Source: Conus ventricosus (lineage: Eukaryota > Mollusca > Gastropoda > Neogastropoda > Conidae). Taken from it: 64,000 bases of DNA. The notes beneath the pieces are model-generated. The model saw only the letters and a list, made by a program, of their open reading frames with translations, did not search any database and was not told the origin of the DNA. Shown in pieces: positions 53,312-54,480 of the stretch. Made by a program: the position numbers and the translations under genes. Numbering within the stretch: position 1 is the first letter of the stretch; each line of letters starts with the position of its first letter. The stretch covers positions 73,437,445 to 73,501,444 of the forward strand of contig CM031616.1 of NCBI GenBank assembly GCA_018398815.1, written 5' to 3'.

Positions 53312-53424
53312 AAGGTTCGGTGCCTGGCCAGTTCATCATGGAGTCCATCATGGAGCACGTGGCCAAGAGCCTGAAGAAAGACCCCACAGAAGTCAGGGCT
53401 CTCAACCTCTATAAGAAAGGACAG
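1129..53424 (+). CDS. AOX: Aldehyde oxidase / xanthine dehydrogenase family gene, partial, 23 exons
   Basis: Spliced in order, the 23 exons below encode the family's fixed domain order: plant-type [2Fe-2S] ferredoxin domain, [2Fe-2S]-binding helical domain, FAD domain, CO-dehydrogenase-flavoprotein C-terminal domain, and the start of the molybdopterin (aldehyde oxidase) domain. These enzymes hydroxylate aldehydes or N-heterocycles at a Mo centre and pass electrons through the Fe-S clusters to FAD; they are cytosolic homodimers. About 920 of some 1,330 residues are present. All eight Fe-S cysteines are seen. The pterin loop reads LGGAFGSKI, with Ile where xanthine dehydrogenase has a substrate-binding Glu, which favours aldehyde oxidase; the Arg matching bovine Arg880 is kept (TACRAPG). 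The first exon(s) and the C-terminal third of the Mo domain are outside the window or missing. Three reading-frame problems (e5, e11/e12, e15/e16) mean the copy is either a recent pseudogene or carries assembly indels. The exact orthologue is not established. Confidence 0.93.
1310..1460. repeat. (GT)n-rich microsatellite just after e1 donor
   Basis: Interrupted TG dinucleotide tract starting 12 bases beyond the e1 donor. The short ORFs on both strands here (Cys/Val-rich or Thr/His-rich) are simple-repeat artefacts. Confidence 0.95.
1464..2931. other. Intron 1 remainder
   Basis: AT-rich unique-looking intron sequence. A 90-codon ORF at 2563-2835 has no recognised domain, no matching splice context and is not part of the enzyme. 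No other feature is seen. Confidence 0.6.
2932..3092 (+). CDS. AOX: Exon e2: end of ferredoxin domain and start of second [2Fe-2S] domain
   Basis: Acceptor GTGTCCAG, donor GG|GTGAGT, phase 0 in and phase 2 out. The first codon is the fourth cysteine of cluster I (NS|CLVQLY across the junction). It continues with [14 protein letters not shown] and ends with [14 protein letters not shown], whose CGFC pair ligates cluster II. The usual CGFCSPG reads CGFCSPA here. Confidence 0.96.
3093..3761. other. Intron 2
   Basis: No tandem array beyond a G-homopolymer at 3360-3376. The minus-strand ORF over 2901-3602 overlaps e2 antisense and is not supported. Confidence 0.6.
3762..3838 (+). CDS. AOX: Exon e3: second [2Fe-2S] domain, CRC motif
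   Basis: Acceptor CTGTTTCAG, donor ACAG|GTAAAT, phase 2 in and phase 1 out. It encodes [17 protein letters not shown] and ends in ICRCTG, the last two cysteine ligands of cluster II. Family spacing is preserved. Confidence 0.95.
3839..5567. other. Intron 3
   Basis: Mostly unique intron sequence. The only structure is the short 20-bp repeat at 4673-4770. No gene is seen. Confidence 0.6.
4673..4770. repeat. 20-bp tandem repeat, about five copies
   Basis: Units of TTCTGAATTGGGTGTCTCCC, with small changes (GGTCTC, GGTCAC) in the first copies. Confidence 0.93.
5568..5650 (+). CDS. AOX: Exon e4: Fe-S to FAD linker
   Basis: Acceptor TTTTACAG, donor GAG|GTACAG, phase 1 in and phase 0 out. Together with e3 it reads [14 protein letters not shown], the family's 'CRCTGYRPI' landmark, and ends ...LIDIE, where the FAD-domain linker starts. 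Confidence 0.95.
6072..6316 (+). CDS. AOX: Exon e5: linker and start of FAD domain, with internal frameshift
   Basis: The acceptor TTCGGCAG continues e4 in phase 0 as DLDGKLCKK. The downstream part reads in a different frame: GQSCTGRC, then [19 protein letters not shown] and LVFGNTGFG (the FAD/pyrophosphate-binding loop). The frame changes around 6096-6100 within AAGAAGAGGCC. The exon is 245 nt where its phases require length 1 mod 3. The cause is one extra or two missing bases, from mutation or assembly. Donor TTTG|GTAAGA, phase 1. Confidence 0.9.
6317..6940. other. Intron 5
   Basis: Holds a G-rich tract at about 6395-6435 and a purine-rich stretch after it. No other feature is seen. Confidence 0.6.
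6941..7020 (+). CDS. AOX: Exon e6: FAD domain
   Basis: Acceptor TTGTCGGCAG, donor GAG|GTGCGT, phase 1 in and phase 0 out. It completes NTGFGVYKD across the junction and encodes [15 protein letters not shown], matching the 'Y-D-V-x-IDIRGIPEL' strand of aldehyde oxidases. Confidence 0.94.
7190..7580. repeat. Copy 1 of a diverged dispersed repeat within intron 6
   Basis: Shares ordered blocks with about 8195-8780: CATG..TC..GGACTT.ATGGCAGC, GGCTGTAG/GGACTGTAG, GATTTTGC, TGTCGACTG, TAGTCCACC.TCATG and GTCAAAATGCTAC. The two copies are clearly diverged. The family is unknown. Confidence 0.7.
8195..8780. repeat. Copy 2 of the diverged dispersed repeat, carrying an inserted minisatellite
   Basis: Same block order as 7190-7580. 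The difference is that the 34-bp array at 8416-8650 has expanded between the TTTCAAACT and TAGTCCACC blocks. Confidence 0.7.
8416..8650. repeat. 34-bp minisatellite, about seven copies
   Basis: Unit contains GAAGTCAAAACCATGCGATA and ACGAGTGAGGTGTT. Copies are almost identical, so expansion is recent. Confidence 0.95.
8790..9461. repeat. 96-108-bp array whose unit contains the e7 splice acceptor
   Basis: About seven copies. Each contains TGTTGTAGATTGGAAGTGC, identical or nearly so to the real intron-exon junction at 9461/9462 (TTGTAG|ATTGGAAGTG), followed in the decoys by TTTTATTTTCTAG. Length changes come from a 12-bp duplication of CACTCTTACCTC. The last copy runs directly into e7. Confidence 0.93.
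9462..9608 (+). CDS. AOX: Exon e7: FAD domain
   Basis: Acceptor GTTGTAG, donor AAC|GTGAGT, phase 0 both ends, 49 codons. It encodes [17 protein letters not shown], matching the family 'IGANVSLT' segment, and ends ...VASNSVRN, where the family has 'VRNVGSWAGNL' split by this intron. Confidence 0.95.
9660..9752. repeat. 23-bp tandem repeat, four copies
   Basis: Unit TGTTTTCACCATTGTTACCA plus GGG, 50 bases after the e7 donor. Confidence 0.95.
9847..9957. repeat. 37-bp tandem repeat, three copies
   Basis: Unit GCATGCATGTGTAGCACATC followed by AAGTTGTTTTCAAGGGT. Confidence 0.94.
9958..11227. other. Intron 7, middle
   Basis: Short TG/T-rich stretches at 10255-10390. The block around 10540-10730 resembles 46300-46470 (shared CCAGAGGGCGC/CTGGAGGGCGC and CCCCATGAAT spacing) and looks like a dispersed repeat. 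The rest is unremarkable. Confidence 0.55.
11228..11590 (-). mobile_element. tRNA-derived SINE, minus strand
   Basis: Read on the minus strand it begins near 11585 with an A-box-like TGGTGTAGTGGTCAGCAT and a B-box-like GTGGGTTTGATCCC, followed by a body shared with 51835-52220 (shared stretches include AAATCCCACAAA and ATGGCTCTGAT). It sits immediately upstream of e8. The short ORFs over it are not genes. Confidence 0.78.
11619..11721 (+). CDS. AOX: Exon e8: FAD domain, WAG motif
   Basis: Acceptor TTGTTTCAG, donor ATCG|GTGAGA, phase 0 in and phase 1 out. It encodes [15 protein letters not shown] and [13 protein letters not shown], matching the family 'VGSWAGNLMLKHxHxxFPSD' and 'LxxxGAxV' segments. 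The usual Gly-Ser before WAG is Ala-Cys. Confidence 0.95.
11870..11952. repeat. 35-bp direct duplication
   Basis: Two copies of CACAAGTATGCTGTTTCAGG followed by TCATAGGTCATGCTG. Confidence 0.9.
12268..13252. repeat. 40-bp minisatellite, about 25 copies, built from the e9 acceptor and exon start
   Basis: Unit: AACAGTTGTACAGTCTGTTG plus GGGTTGTGACAGGGAAGGTG. The real junction is GGGTTGTGGCAG|GTAACGTG, followed by exon bases GAGCAGTTGTACAGTTTG. The last copy before e9 (13212-13252) is the closest match, with GGTAACGTGAACAGCTGTAC. The long minus-strand ORFs of 390 and 426 codons here are repeat artefacts with no domain. Confidence 0.95.
13253..13401 (+). CDS. AOX: Exon e9: FAD domain / CO-dehydrogenase flavoprotein C-terminal domain
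   Basis: Acceptor TTGTGGCAG, donor CTGCAG|GTGAAG, phase 1 in and phase 0 out. It encodes [18 protein letters not shown] and then a segment ending FRVSQRLQ, matching the aldehyde oxidase 'F-L-x-x-DM-x-x-KVI-x-x-x-x-LP' strand and 'F-K-I-x-x-R-A-Q'. Confidence 0.93.
13545..13575. repeat. Short (GT)n tract
   Basis: TGTG dinucleotide run within intron 9. Confidence 0.9.
13932..14165. repeat. 87-bp tandem repeat, about 2.7 copies
   Basis: Unit begins GCTTATACTTTCTACATGAC and includes AAGTCCTCAGAAGTGACTGT. The third copy changes TTCTACATG to TTTGCATG. Confidence 0.93.
14246..15265. repeat. 34-bp minisatellite, about 30 copies, abutting the e10 acceptor
   Basis: Unit GGTGTATCATCATGGAGGGA plus GAACGTTTGTGACG with common transitions (GTC/ATC, GACG/GATG). 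The final copy ends GAGAACGTTT, followed at once by GGGTTGCAG, the e10 acceptor. Exon bases TATGTGACGGCTGGG resemble the unit's TTTGTGACGGGTG. Confidence 0.95.
15270..15380 (+). CDS. AOX: Exon e10: CO-dehydrogenase flavoprotein C-terminal domain
   Basis: Acceptor GGGTTGCAG, donor AAGCTG|GTGAGT, 37 codons in phase 0. It encodes [15 protein letters not shown] and [13 protein letters not shown], matching the family 'NAHAYVNAGF' and 'IVYGGI' segments. Confidence 0.95.
15690..16500. repeat. Composite array: (AC)n then (CT)n tracts with a repeated 60-bp spacer, abutting e11
   Basis: An (AC)n tract at 15690-15735 is followed by long (CT)n tracts. The tracts are separated five times by a spacer containing CCGCCATCAATAACAGTTGA and GTCTCTGCTAGGTCTGTA (near 15858, 15980, 16141, 16258 and 16490). 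The last, diverged copy (CCCATCAAAACCAGTTGCTG) becomes the branch and acceptor region of e11. Confidence 0.93.
16543..16610 (+). CDS. AOX: Exon e11: CO-dehydrogenase flavoprotein C-terminal domain
   Basis: Acceptor TTCTGCTACAG; phase 0 in. It encodes [19 protein letters not shown] and ends LKG, matching the family 'A-x-x-TE-x-F-L-x-GK' segment. The only nearby donor is a poor AAAGG|GTTGTA, which leaves phase 2, whereas e12 needs phase 1. Either one G in the GGG run is an extra base or another donor is used. Confidence 0.85.
16754..16965. mobile_element. MITE with about 45-bp terminal inverted repeats and TTAA ends
   Basis: The left end TTAATAGCGAACCGCCAAGA is the exact inverse complement of the right end TCTTGGCGGTTCGCTATTAA. 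The inverted match continues inward with a few mismatches to TGAATCACAAGA. The centre holds the small palindrome GACCTCAGAGGTC. There is no coding capacity. TTAA at both ends suggests a TTAA-targeting transposon family; this is inferred from the ends only. Confidence 0.88.
17076..17455. repeat. 94-bp tandem repeat, four copies
   Basis: Unit begins GTCAGCATGTTTAGCTGCAA and includes GACTGGACTGTTTCTACCTG. Copies differ by few substitutions. Confidence 0.94.
17548..18315. repeat. 48-bp minisatellite, about 15 copies
   Basis: Unit contains GGGCAGAAATGTATTGGTGA and TTCAGAGAAACCAAAAATA. The edges are more diverged. It follows a G-homopolymer at 17524-17548. Its 142-codon minus-strand ORF is a repeat artefact. 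Confidence 0.94.
18453..19632. repeat. 75-bp (71-bp variant) minisatellite, about 16 copies
   Basis: Unit includes TCCAGTACAGTCAGATGTCT, CCACCCACTGCGTTGGTTCC and TTTGCTGGATTGGAG. The 71-bp variant lacks one CTGT of a short duplication, so ORFs hop frame between copies; they are not genes. Confidence 0.95.
19677..19822. mobile_element. Decayed relative of the MITE at 16754-16965
   Basis: Shares CACCCATCTTG, GTGATTGCTC, TTGCCTGAAGAAGACCTCAG and CTTGTAATTC blocks in order with the interior of the MITE, but its inverted ends have been lost. Confidence 0.75.
19904..20530. repeat. 63-69-bp minisatellite, nine copies
   Basis: Unit includes AGAGGTGTTCCATGGCAGGT, GATTGCTCTGACATGATTCA and TCACAGGCCTCTGTT. 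Joiners vary between TACGTTCAACAGGAT and GTGTAGGTT. Confidence 0.95.
20590..20720. repeat. G-homopolymer and (GT)n tract
   Basis: Interrupted G run at about 20598-20621 and (GT)n at about 20685-20715. No gene is seen around it. Confidence 0.9.
20990..21140. repeat. 29-bp tandem repeat, five copies
   Basis: Unit CTCATGACAGAAAAGTATGT plus GAGTGTGTG, perfect copies. Confidence 0.95.
21632..21732 (+). CDS. AOX: Exon e12: end of flavoprotein C-terminal domain
   Basis: Acceptor GTGCCTTCAG, donor TACAAG|GTACAG. It encodes [16 protein letters not shown] and [12 protein letters not shown], matching the family '(G)AL-x-x-L-x-x-EL-x-P' and 'YR-x-x-LA-x-x-LFYKF' segments. The reading frame needs one base from e11 (G|GT), but the apparent e11 donor supplies two. 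Confidence 0.94.
22111..22540. repeat. 11-bp target-site duplication bounding the SINE
   Basis: AATGTTGCATC occurs at 22111-22121 and again at 22530-22540, directly flanking the SINE body and its GAAA tail. Confidence 0.9.
22122..22529 (+). mobile_element. Full-length tRNA-derived SINE with (GAAA)n tail
   Basis: Head: AATAGCTCAGTTGGTAGAGC (A box) and GCAGGTTCAAATTTCGGTA (B box) of a tRNA-like region. Body: a core with TCCTTCGAATGAGACTATAA and ACCGAGGTTCCATGTGTGAA, resembling SINE cores known to me from molluscs (recalled, not searched). It ends in GAAAGAAAGAAAGAA and is bounded by an 11-bp direct repeat. The tRNA-like head is not a functional tRNA gene. Confidence 0.88.
22545..22810. repeat. 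Degenerate about 40-bp repeat
   Basis: Loose repetition of CTCATTATCCC / TTTTGATCTT blocks. The same blocks occur left of the SINE at 22085-22110, so the SINE inserted into this old array. Confidence 0.6.
22810..23488. other. Intron 12, unique stretch
   Basis: AT-rich intron sequence with short T runs and a C-rich patch at 23397-23450. No gene or repeat array is seen. Confidence 0.55.
23489..25757. repeat. 40/53-bp minisatellite, about 50 copies
   Basis: Basic unit GTCAGTCAGGTAAACCCAGG plus TTTGTTCTGTCACTGGTAGT. A long form adds CCACACTGGTAGT. The last three copies (25576-25757) form a 63-bp variant with CACAGACACGAGCAC. Every unit carries a donor-like CAG|GTAAAC. Confidence 0.95.
26046..26204 (+). 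CDS. AOX: Exon e13: hinge into the molybdopterin domain
   Basis: Acceptor AATCGGCAG, donor TATCAG|GTGTGG, 53 codons in phase 0. It begins FVLQV, completing LFYK|F, and continues [19 protein letters not shown] and [11 protein letters not shown], the family's 'RP-x-S-x-G-x-Q-x-Y' and 'P-x-x-K' hinge leading into the Mo domain. Confidence 0.95.
26235..26300. repeat. G-rich simple sequence after the e13 donor
   Basis: GGGGTGGGGTGGG-type tract, with G-quadruplex potential. Confidence 0.8.
26676..26785. repeat. About 33-bp tandem repeat, three copies
   Basis: Unit AGTTTGGGTGTGGCTGTATG followed by CGGACCAGTCAGAA. Confidence 0.93.
26865..26987 (+). CDS. AOX: Exon e14: molybdopterin domain, N-terminal part
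   Basis: Acceptor CGTCGTCTAG, donor GCTCTG|GTGAGC, 41 codons in phase 0. It encodes [29 protein letters not shown] and IDPSAAL, matching the family 'SGEA-x-Y-x-DD', 'ELHAAFVLS' and 'ID-x-SEAL' segments that open the aldehyde oxidase domain. Confidence 0.95.
26988..27454. other. Intron 14, proximal
   Basis: Unique-looking intron sequence leading into the triple array. Nothing else is seen. Confidence 0.55.
27455..27782. repeat. 28-bp minisatellite (first of three contiguous arrays)
   Basis: Unit TGGCATTGAAGTATATACTG plus TGATCATG, about 11 copies with small changes. Confidence 0.94.
27783..29262. repeat. 36-bp (48-bp variant) minisatellite, about 38 copies
   Basis: Unit CATTGGCATATTTAGTGTGT plus GGAGTGGCCTGTATAG; the 48-bp form duplicates TGGCCTGTATAG. 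Both lengths are multiples of three, so frames stay open on both strands for hundreds of codons, with a 12-residue peptide repeat. This is a repeat property, not evidence of a gene. Confidence 0.95.
29290..30445. repeat. 27-bp minisatellite, about 42 copies
   Basis: Unit GTCCTTAACGGCAGTGAAGT plus GTTCAGT; a multiple of three, giving open frames on both strands. A single + ORF of 576 codons (28693-30423) runs across this array and the preceding one without any domain. Confidence 0.95.
30489..30586 (+). CDS. AOX: Exon e15: molybdopterin domain, with internal frameshift
   Basis: Acceptor TTCTTTTCAG, donor GAAGAA|GTAAGC; phase 0 in. It opens [15 protein letters not shown] and later reads [14 protein letters not shown], matching the family 'PGV-x-x-F-x-S-x-x-DIPG-x-NNF-x-P' segment. 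The two parts are in different frames, switching within GAAGGGGAGAGAACAAC; removing one GA repeat would join them as EGENNF. The 3' end also leaves phase 0 where e16 needs phase 1. Confidence 0.9.
30587..31462. other. Intron 15
   Basis: G-rich purine stretches (30655-30840 and 31190-31220) and T runs. No array or gene is seen. Confidence 0.55.
31463..31519 (+). CDS. AOX: Exon e16: molybdopterin domain
   Basis: Acceptor TGTCTCGCAG, donor GCAG|GTGAGT, phase 1 in and out. It encodes [18 protein letters not shown], the family's '[13 protein letters not shown]' motif. The phase mismatch with e15 would vanish if one G were restored at the e15 donor (GAAG|GTAAGC). Confidence 0.95.
31577..31889. mobile_element. 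313-bp segment with 54-bp perfect terminal inverted repeats
   Basis: Positions 31577-31630 (ATGGGGAGTTTGTATTATAC ... CATGTCAGAC) and 31836-31889 are exact inverse complements. The interior (31621-31773) is also an inverted copy of 35530-35682, so this segment shares an end with the larger element. Confidence 0.85.
32476..32511. repeat. 36-base G homopolymer
   Basis: Uninterrupted G run inside the inverted-repeat element; its true length is unreliable in any assembly. Confidence 0.95.
33383..34879 (-). pseudogene. Decayed minus-strand ORF of the inverted-repeat element, possibly gag-like
   Basis: A 295-codon minus ORF (34270-33383) contains [20 protein letters not shown] and [21 protein letters not shown] different frame downstream reads [17 protein letters not shown] Pro/Ser-rich ORF precedes it (34682-34209). 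The R-S-H-x-N-x-L-L-x-x-RD pattern followed by LFGG resembles gag-like proteins of DIRS-type elements as I recall them; no search was possible. The frame change and lack of a partner polymerase suggest a dead or non-autonomous copy. Confidence 0.35.
35705..36860. other. Intron 16, between element and SINE
   Basis: Contains the 61-bp repeat at 35940-36180, a (GT)n tract at 36290-36320 and a C run at 36423-36437. Otherwise unremarkable. Confidence 0.55.
35940..36180. repeat. 61-bp tandem repeat, four copies
   Basis: Unit includes TAGTTTCATAGAATGAGAAA, TGCCCTGGTCATTGCGTTTC and a small internal ATTGCATTTC repeat. Confidence 0.94.
36860..37380 (+). mobile_element. Second SINE, related core, different tail
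   Basis: Diverged tRNA-like head (GGTCAGTTGGTACAGCGTCA, then TGTGGGTTCAAATCACTGC), the same TCCTTCGAATGAGAC / TAAACCAAGATTCCATGTGT core as the copy at 22122, and a 3' region with GTAAAGCGCTTAGAACTTGG and a TGATAAT-type end. The end resembles tails of molluscan SINEs known to me. Confidence 0.8.
37421..37573 (+). CDS. AOX: Exon e17: molybdopterin domain
   Basis: Acceptor TGTGACACAG, donor GACG|GTGAGA, phase 1 in and out. It completes VAEDP and encodes [20 protein letters not shown] and AIQQKSFFP, matching the family 'A-E-x-x-x-A-x-x-A-x-x-VKV-x-Y' strand and 'ai-x-x-xSFF'. Confidence 0.96.
37574..38930. other. Intron 17, proximal
   Basis: (GT)n at 37606-37630, a T20 tract near 38046-38066 and a degenerate TGTATTGT-rich stretch at 38600-38870. 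No gene is seen. Confidence 0.55.
38930..39700. repeat. 60-75-bp minisatellite, about 11 copies, abutting e18
   Basis: Unit contains GATGTGTTGTGACGATGAAG, TTACACAGTCCAGTAGATAA, CGAATCAAATGAGGTGGG and a variable G/A run. The last copy breaks off at ACACAGTCCAGTG, 13 bases before the e18 acceptor. Confidence 0.93.
39714..39906 (+). CDS. AOX: Exon e18: molybdopterin domain
   Basis: Acceptor TGTGCAACAG, donor AGCAG|GTGAGG, phase 1 in and phase 2 out. It encodes [29 protein letters not shown] and [11 protein letters not shown], matching the family 'G-x-QxHF-x-METQ', 'STQ' and 'VA-x-x-L-x-x-x-x-x-x-V' segments. Retaining the intron would stop translation at once (AG|G TGA). Confidence 0.95.
39901..40150. 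repeat. 45/48-bp array carrying copies of the e18 donor
   Basis: Five units starting with GCAG|GTGAGGAGGAGGACAG; the first is the true e18 donor. Four further GCTGCAG|GTGAGG junctions follow at 45-48-bp steps (near 39956, 40001, 40049, 40097); the array ends with a ruined GCTGCAGTTGCC. Confidence 0.95.
40201..40560. repeat. About 40-bp minisatellite, nine copies
   Basis: Unit GTTGTCTTTGTTTTAGGTCA plus TGATTATTGCTGTGGAATGA, with deletions of TTA in some copies. Confidence 0.93.
40561..41635. other. Intron 18, middle
   Basis: Holds a (CA)n microsatellite at about 41085-41152. The rest shows no gene or array. Confidence 0.6.
41635..42229. repeat. 55-bp minisatellite, about 11 copies, built on the e19 acceptor
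   Basis: Unit: GTCACAGTGGGGTTTGTTGG, TGTGTGGCCCTAGTGCTGTG, GTTTTCTGTGTCAGT. The true junction is GTTTTCTGTGGCAG|TGTCACGGTGGAGG, so each unit repeats the polypyrimidine tract, an AG and the first exon bases. A 51-bp variant lacks CAGT or similar. Confidence 0.95.
42230..42334 (+). CDS. AOX: Exon e19: molybdopterin-binding glycine loop
   Basis: Acceptor TTCTGTGGCAG, donor GAGAG|GTCAGT, phase 2 in and out. It encodes [20 protein letters not shown] and [11 protein letters not shown]. The GGAFGSK loop matches the family GGGFGGK. Ile follows the Lys where bovine xanthine dehydrogenase has Glu802; aldehyde oxidases have a hydrophobic residue there. Confidence 0.96.
42335..45044. other. Intron 19
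   Basis: Starts with a (GT)n tract (42345-42385), has a second (GT)n at 43995-44090 and a C run at 44886-44900. The remainder is AT-rich and unremarkable; no exon of the enzyme is missing here, since e19 and e20 join without a gap. Confidence 0.6.
45045..45123 (+). CDS. AOX: Exon e20: molybdopterin domain
   Basis: Acceptor CCTGATGCAG, donor TATGAG|GTGAGT, phase 2 in and phase 0 out. It encodes [20 protein letters not shown] and FLADYE, matching 'R-PVR-x-x-L-x-R-x-x-x-M-x-x-x-G-x-R-x-P-F-x-x-x-Y'. Confidence 0.95.
45360..45474 (+). CDS. AOX: Exon e21: molybdopterin domain
   Basis: Acceptor CACTGGAACAG directly after a (GT)n tract (45310-45346); donor AATG|GTCAGT, phase 0 in and phase 1 out. 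It encodes [20 protein letters not shown] and then a segment ending YSWLDN, matching the family 'VGF-x-x-x-G-x-I-x-x-x-x-x-x-x-x-x-x-G' strand pair. Confidence 0.94.
45586..45626. repeat. (GT)n microsatellite
   Basis: Clean GT run; the ORFs across it are artefacts. Confidence 0.95.
45627..46479. other. Intron 21, proximal, ending in a dispersed-repeat block
   Basis: An A20 run sits at 45874-45893. The block at about 46300-46470 resembles 10540-10730 and directly precedes the 39-bp array. Confidence 0.55.
46480..51815. repeat. 39-bp minisatellite, about 136 copies (5.3 kb)
   Basis: Unit ACACAGTCAGACCAAGGGCA plus CAGACATGGAGATATCCCG, with variants ATATC/ATGTC, CAAGG/CACGG, TCAGAC/TCAAAC and a shortened form lacking ACACAG-type bases. 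At 39 bp the unit is 13 codons ([13 protein letters not shown]), so ORFs up to 693 codons on + and 568 on - appear. Short units shift the frame, which is expected of a non-coding array. Confidence 0.97.
51835..52220 (-). mobile_element. tRNA-derived SINE, minus strand, related to 11228-11590
   Basis: On the minus strand the head near 52215 has TGGTGAAGTGGTTAGTG (A box) and TGGGTTCCATTCCC (B box). The body shares AAATCCCACAAA, ATGGCTCTGAT and GATGAGGATGATG blocks with the copy at 11228-11590. It lies directly after the 39-bp array. Confidence 0.8.
52450..52530 (+). CDS. AOX: Exon e22: molybdopterin domain, substrate-channel Arg
   Basis: Acceptor TTGTTTCCAG, donor CCAG|GTAACG, phase 1 in and out. 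It encodes [20 protein letters not shown] and TACRAPG. Vertebrate enzymes read TAFRGFG here; the CRAPG form is typical of insect-type aldehyde oxidases as I know them. The Arg aligned with bovine Arg880 is retained. Confidence 0.95.
52531..53178. other. Intron 22
   Basis: AT-rich, with a loose about 65-bp duplication (AGCATAGCATCCGAAGATG / GCATGGCATCTGAAGACTG near 52920 and 53042). No gene is seen. Confidence 0.55.
53179..53310. repeat. (GT)n microsatellite replacing the e23 polypyrimidine tract
   Basis: About 130 bases of interrupted GT end four bases before the e23 acceptor AAG; no ordinary C/T tract remains. Confidence 0.95.
53315..53424 (+). CDS. AOX: Exon e23: molybdopterin domain, last visible exon
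   Basis: Acceptor GTTTGAAG (weak), donor GGACAG|GTGAGT, phase 1 in and phase 0 out. It encodes [20 protein letters not shown] and [13 protein letters not shown], matching the family 'G-x-x-x-x-x-x-E-x-x-M-x-x-(I/V)A' and 'D-P-x-x-(V/L)R-x-x-N-x-Y'. About 350-400 residues should follow but no downstream exon is recognisable in the window. Confidence 0.95.
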
Positions 53425-54480
53425 GTGAGTTGAGGATTAGTCCAAAGCAGTAAAGTGGCGTATGAGGACAGGTGCGTTGAGGTGGTGGTTAAAGAACAGG
53501 GAAAAATGGCCTTCGTAGAGAAAGACGGTGATTTCAGGGAGGTGGTCAAGGCAGGAAAGTGCTATATGAGAAAGGACAGGTGAGTCAGGGTGGTGGTCCT
53601 AGAGCAGGTAAAGGGGCCTTATGGAAAGGACGGTGAGTTAGGGAGGTGCCTAGAGCAGGTAAGTGGCTTTTATTGAAAGGACGGTGAGTTGAGGTGGGGT
53701 CCAAGAGCAGGAAAAGGGCTGCATGGAAGGACAGTGAGTTCAGGGAGGTGGTCCTAGAGCAGGTAAGTGGCAATAGAAAGGACAGTGAGTTCAGGGAGGG
53801 TCTAGACAGTAAAGGGCTGTATGAAAAGGGACAGGTGGTTCAGGGAGGTGGTCTAGAGCAGGTAAAGGGGCAATATAGAAAGAAGGTGAGTTCAGGGAGT
53901 GGTCCTAGGCAGGTAAAGTGGCGGGTATGAGAAAGGCAGGGAGTTCAGGGGGTGGTCTAGAGCAGGTAAAGTGGCTGTATGAGAAAGGACAGGTGAGTTC
54001 AGGGAGGGGGTCCTAAGCAGGTAAGTGCTGTATGAGAAAGGCAGGGGTTTCAGGGAGGGGGTCCTAGAGCGGGTAGAGTGGCTGTATGAGTAGGACAGGT
54101 GGTTTCAGGGAGGTGGCCCTAGAGAGGGAAAGGGGCTGATGAAAAAGGACAGGTGAGTTCGGGGAAGGATGTCCTAGAGCAGGGTAAAGTGGCTGTAAGA
54201 GAAAGGCGGGTATTTTTGGGATGGTGGTCTAGAGCAGGTAAAGGGGCTGTATGAGAAAGGAAAAGTTGAGTTGGGATGGTGGTCCTGAGCGGGTAAAGTG
54301 GCTGAAGAGAAAGGGAAAGGGTGAGTCGAGGTGTTGGTCCTTGAGCAGGTAAAGTGGCTGTATGAGAAAGGACAGTGTGTTGAGAAGGGGGTTTCCAAAG
54401 AGCAGTAAAGTGGCTGTATGAGAAAGGACAGGGAGTCGAGGAGGGTTTGTCCTAAGCAGGTAAAGTGCTTGAGGACAGGA
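53413..54480. repeat. About 55-bp degenerate array carrying copies of the e23 donor
   Basis: Around 18 units of the form TATGAGAAAGGACAG|GTGAG, TTCAGGGAGGTGGTCC, TAGAGCAGGTAAAGTGGC. The true exon end is TATAAGAAAGGACAG|GTGAG. Copies differ mainly by single-base deletions, unlike the clean arrays elsewhere. Confidence 0.9.
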
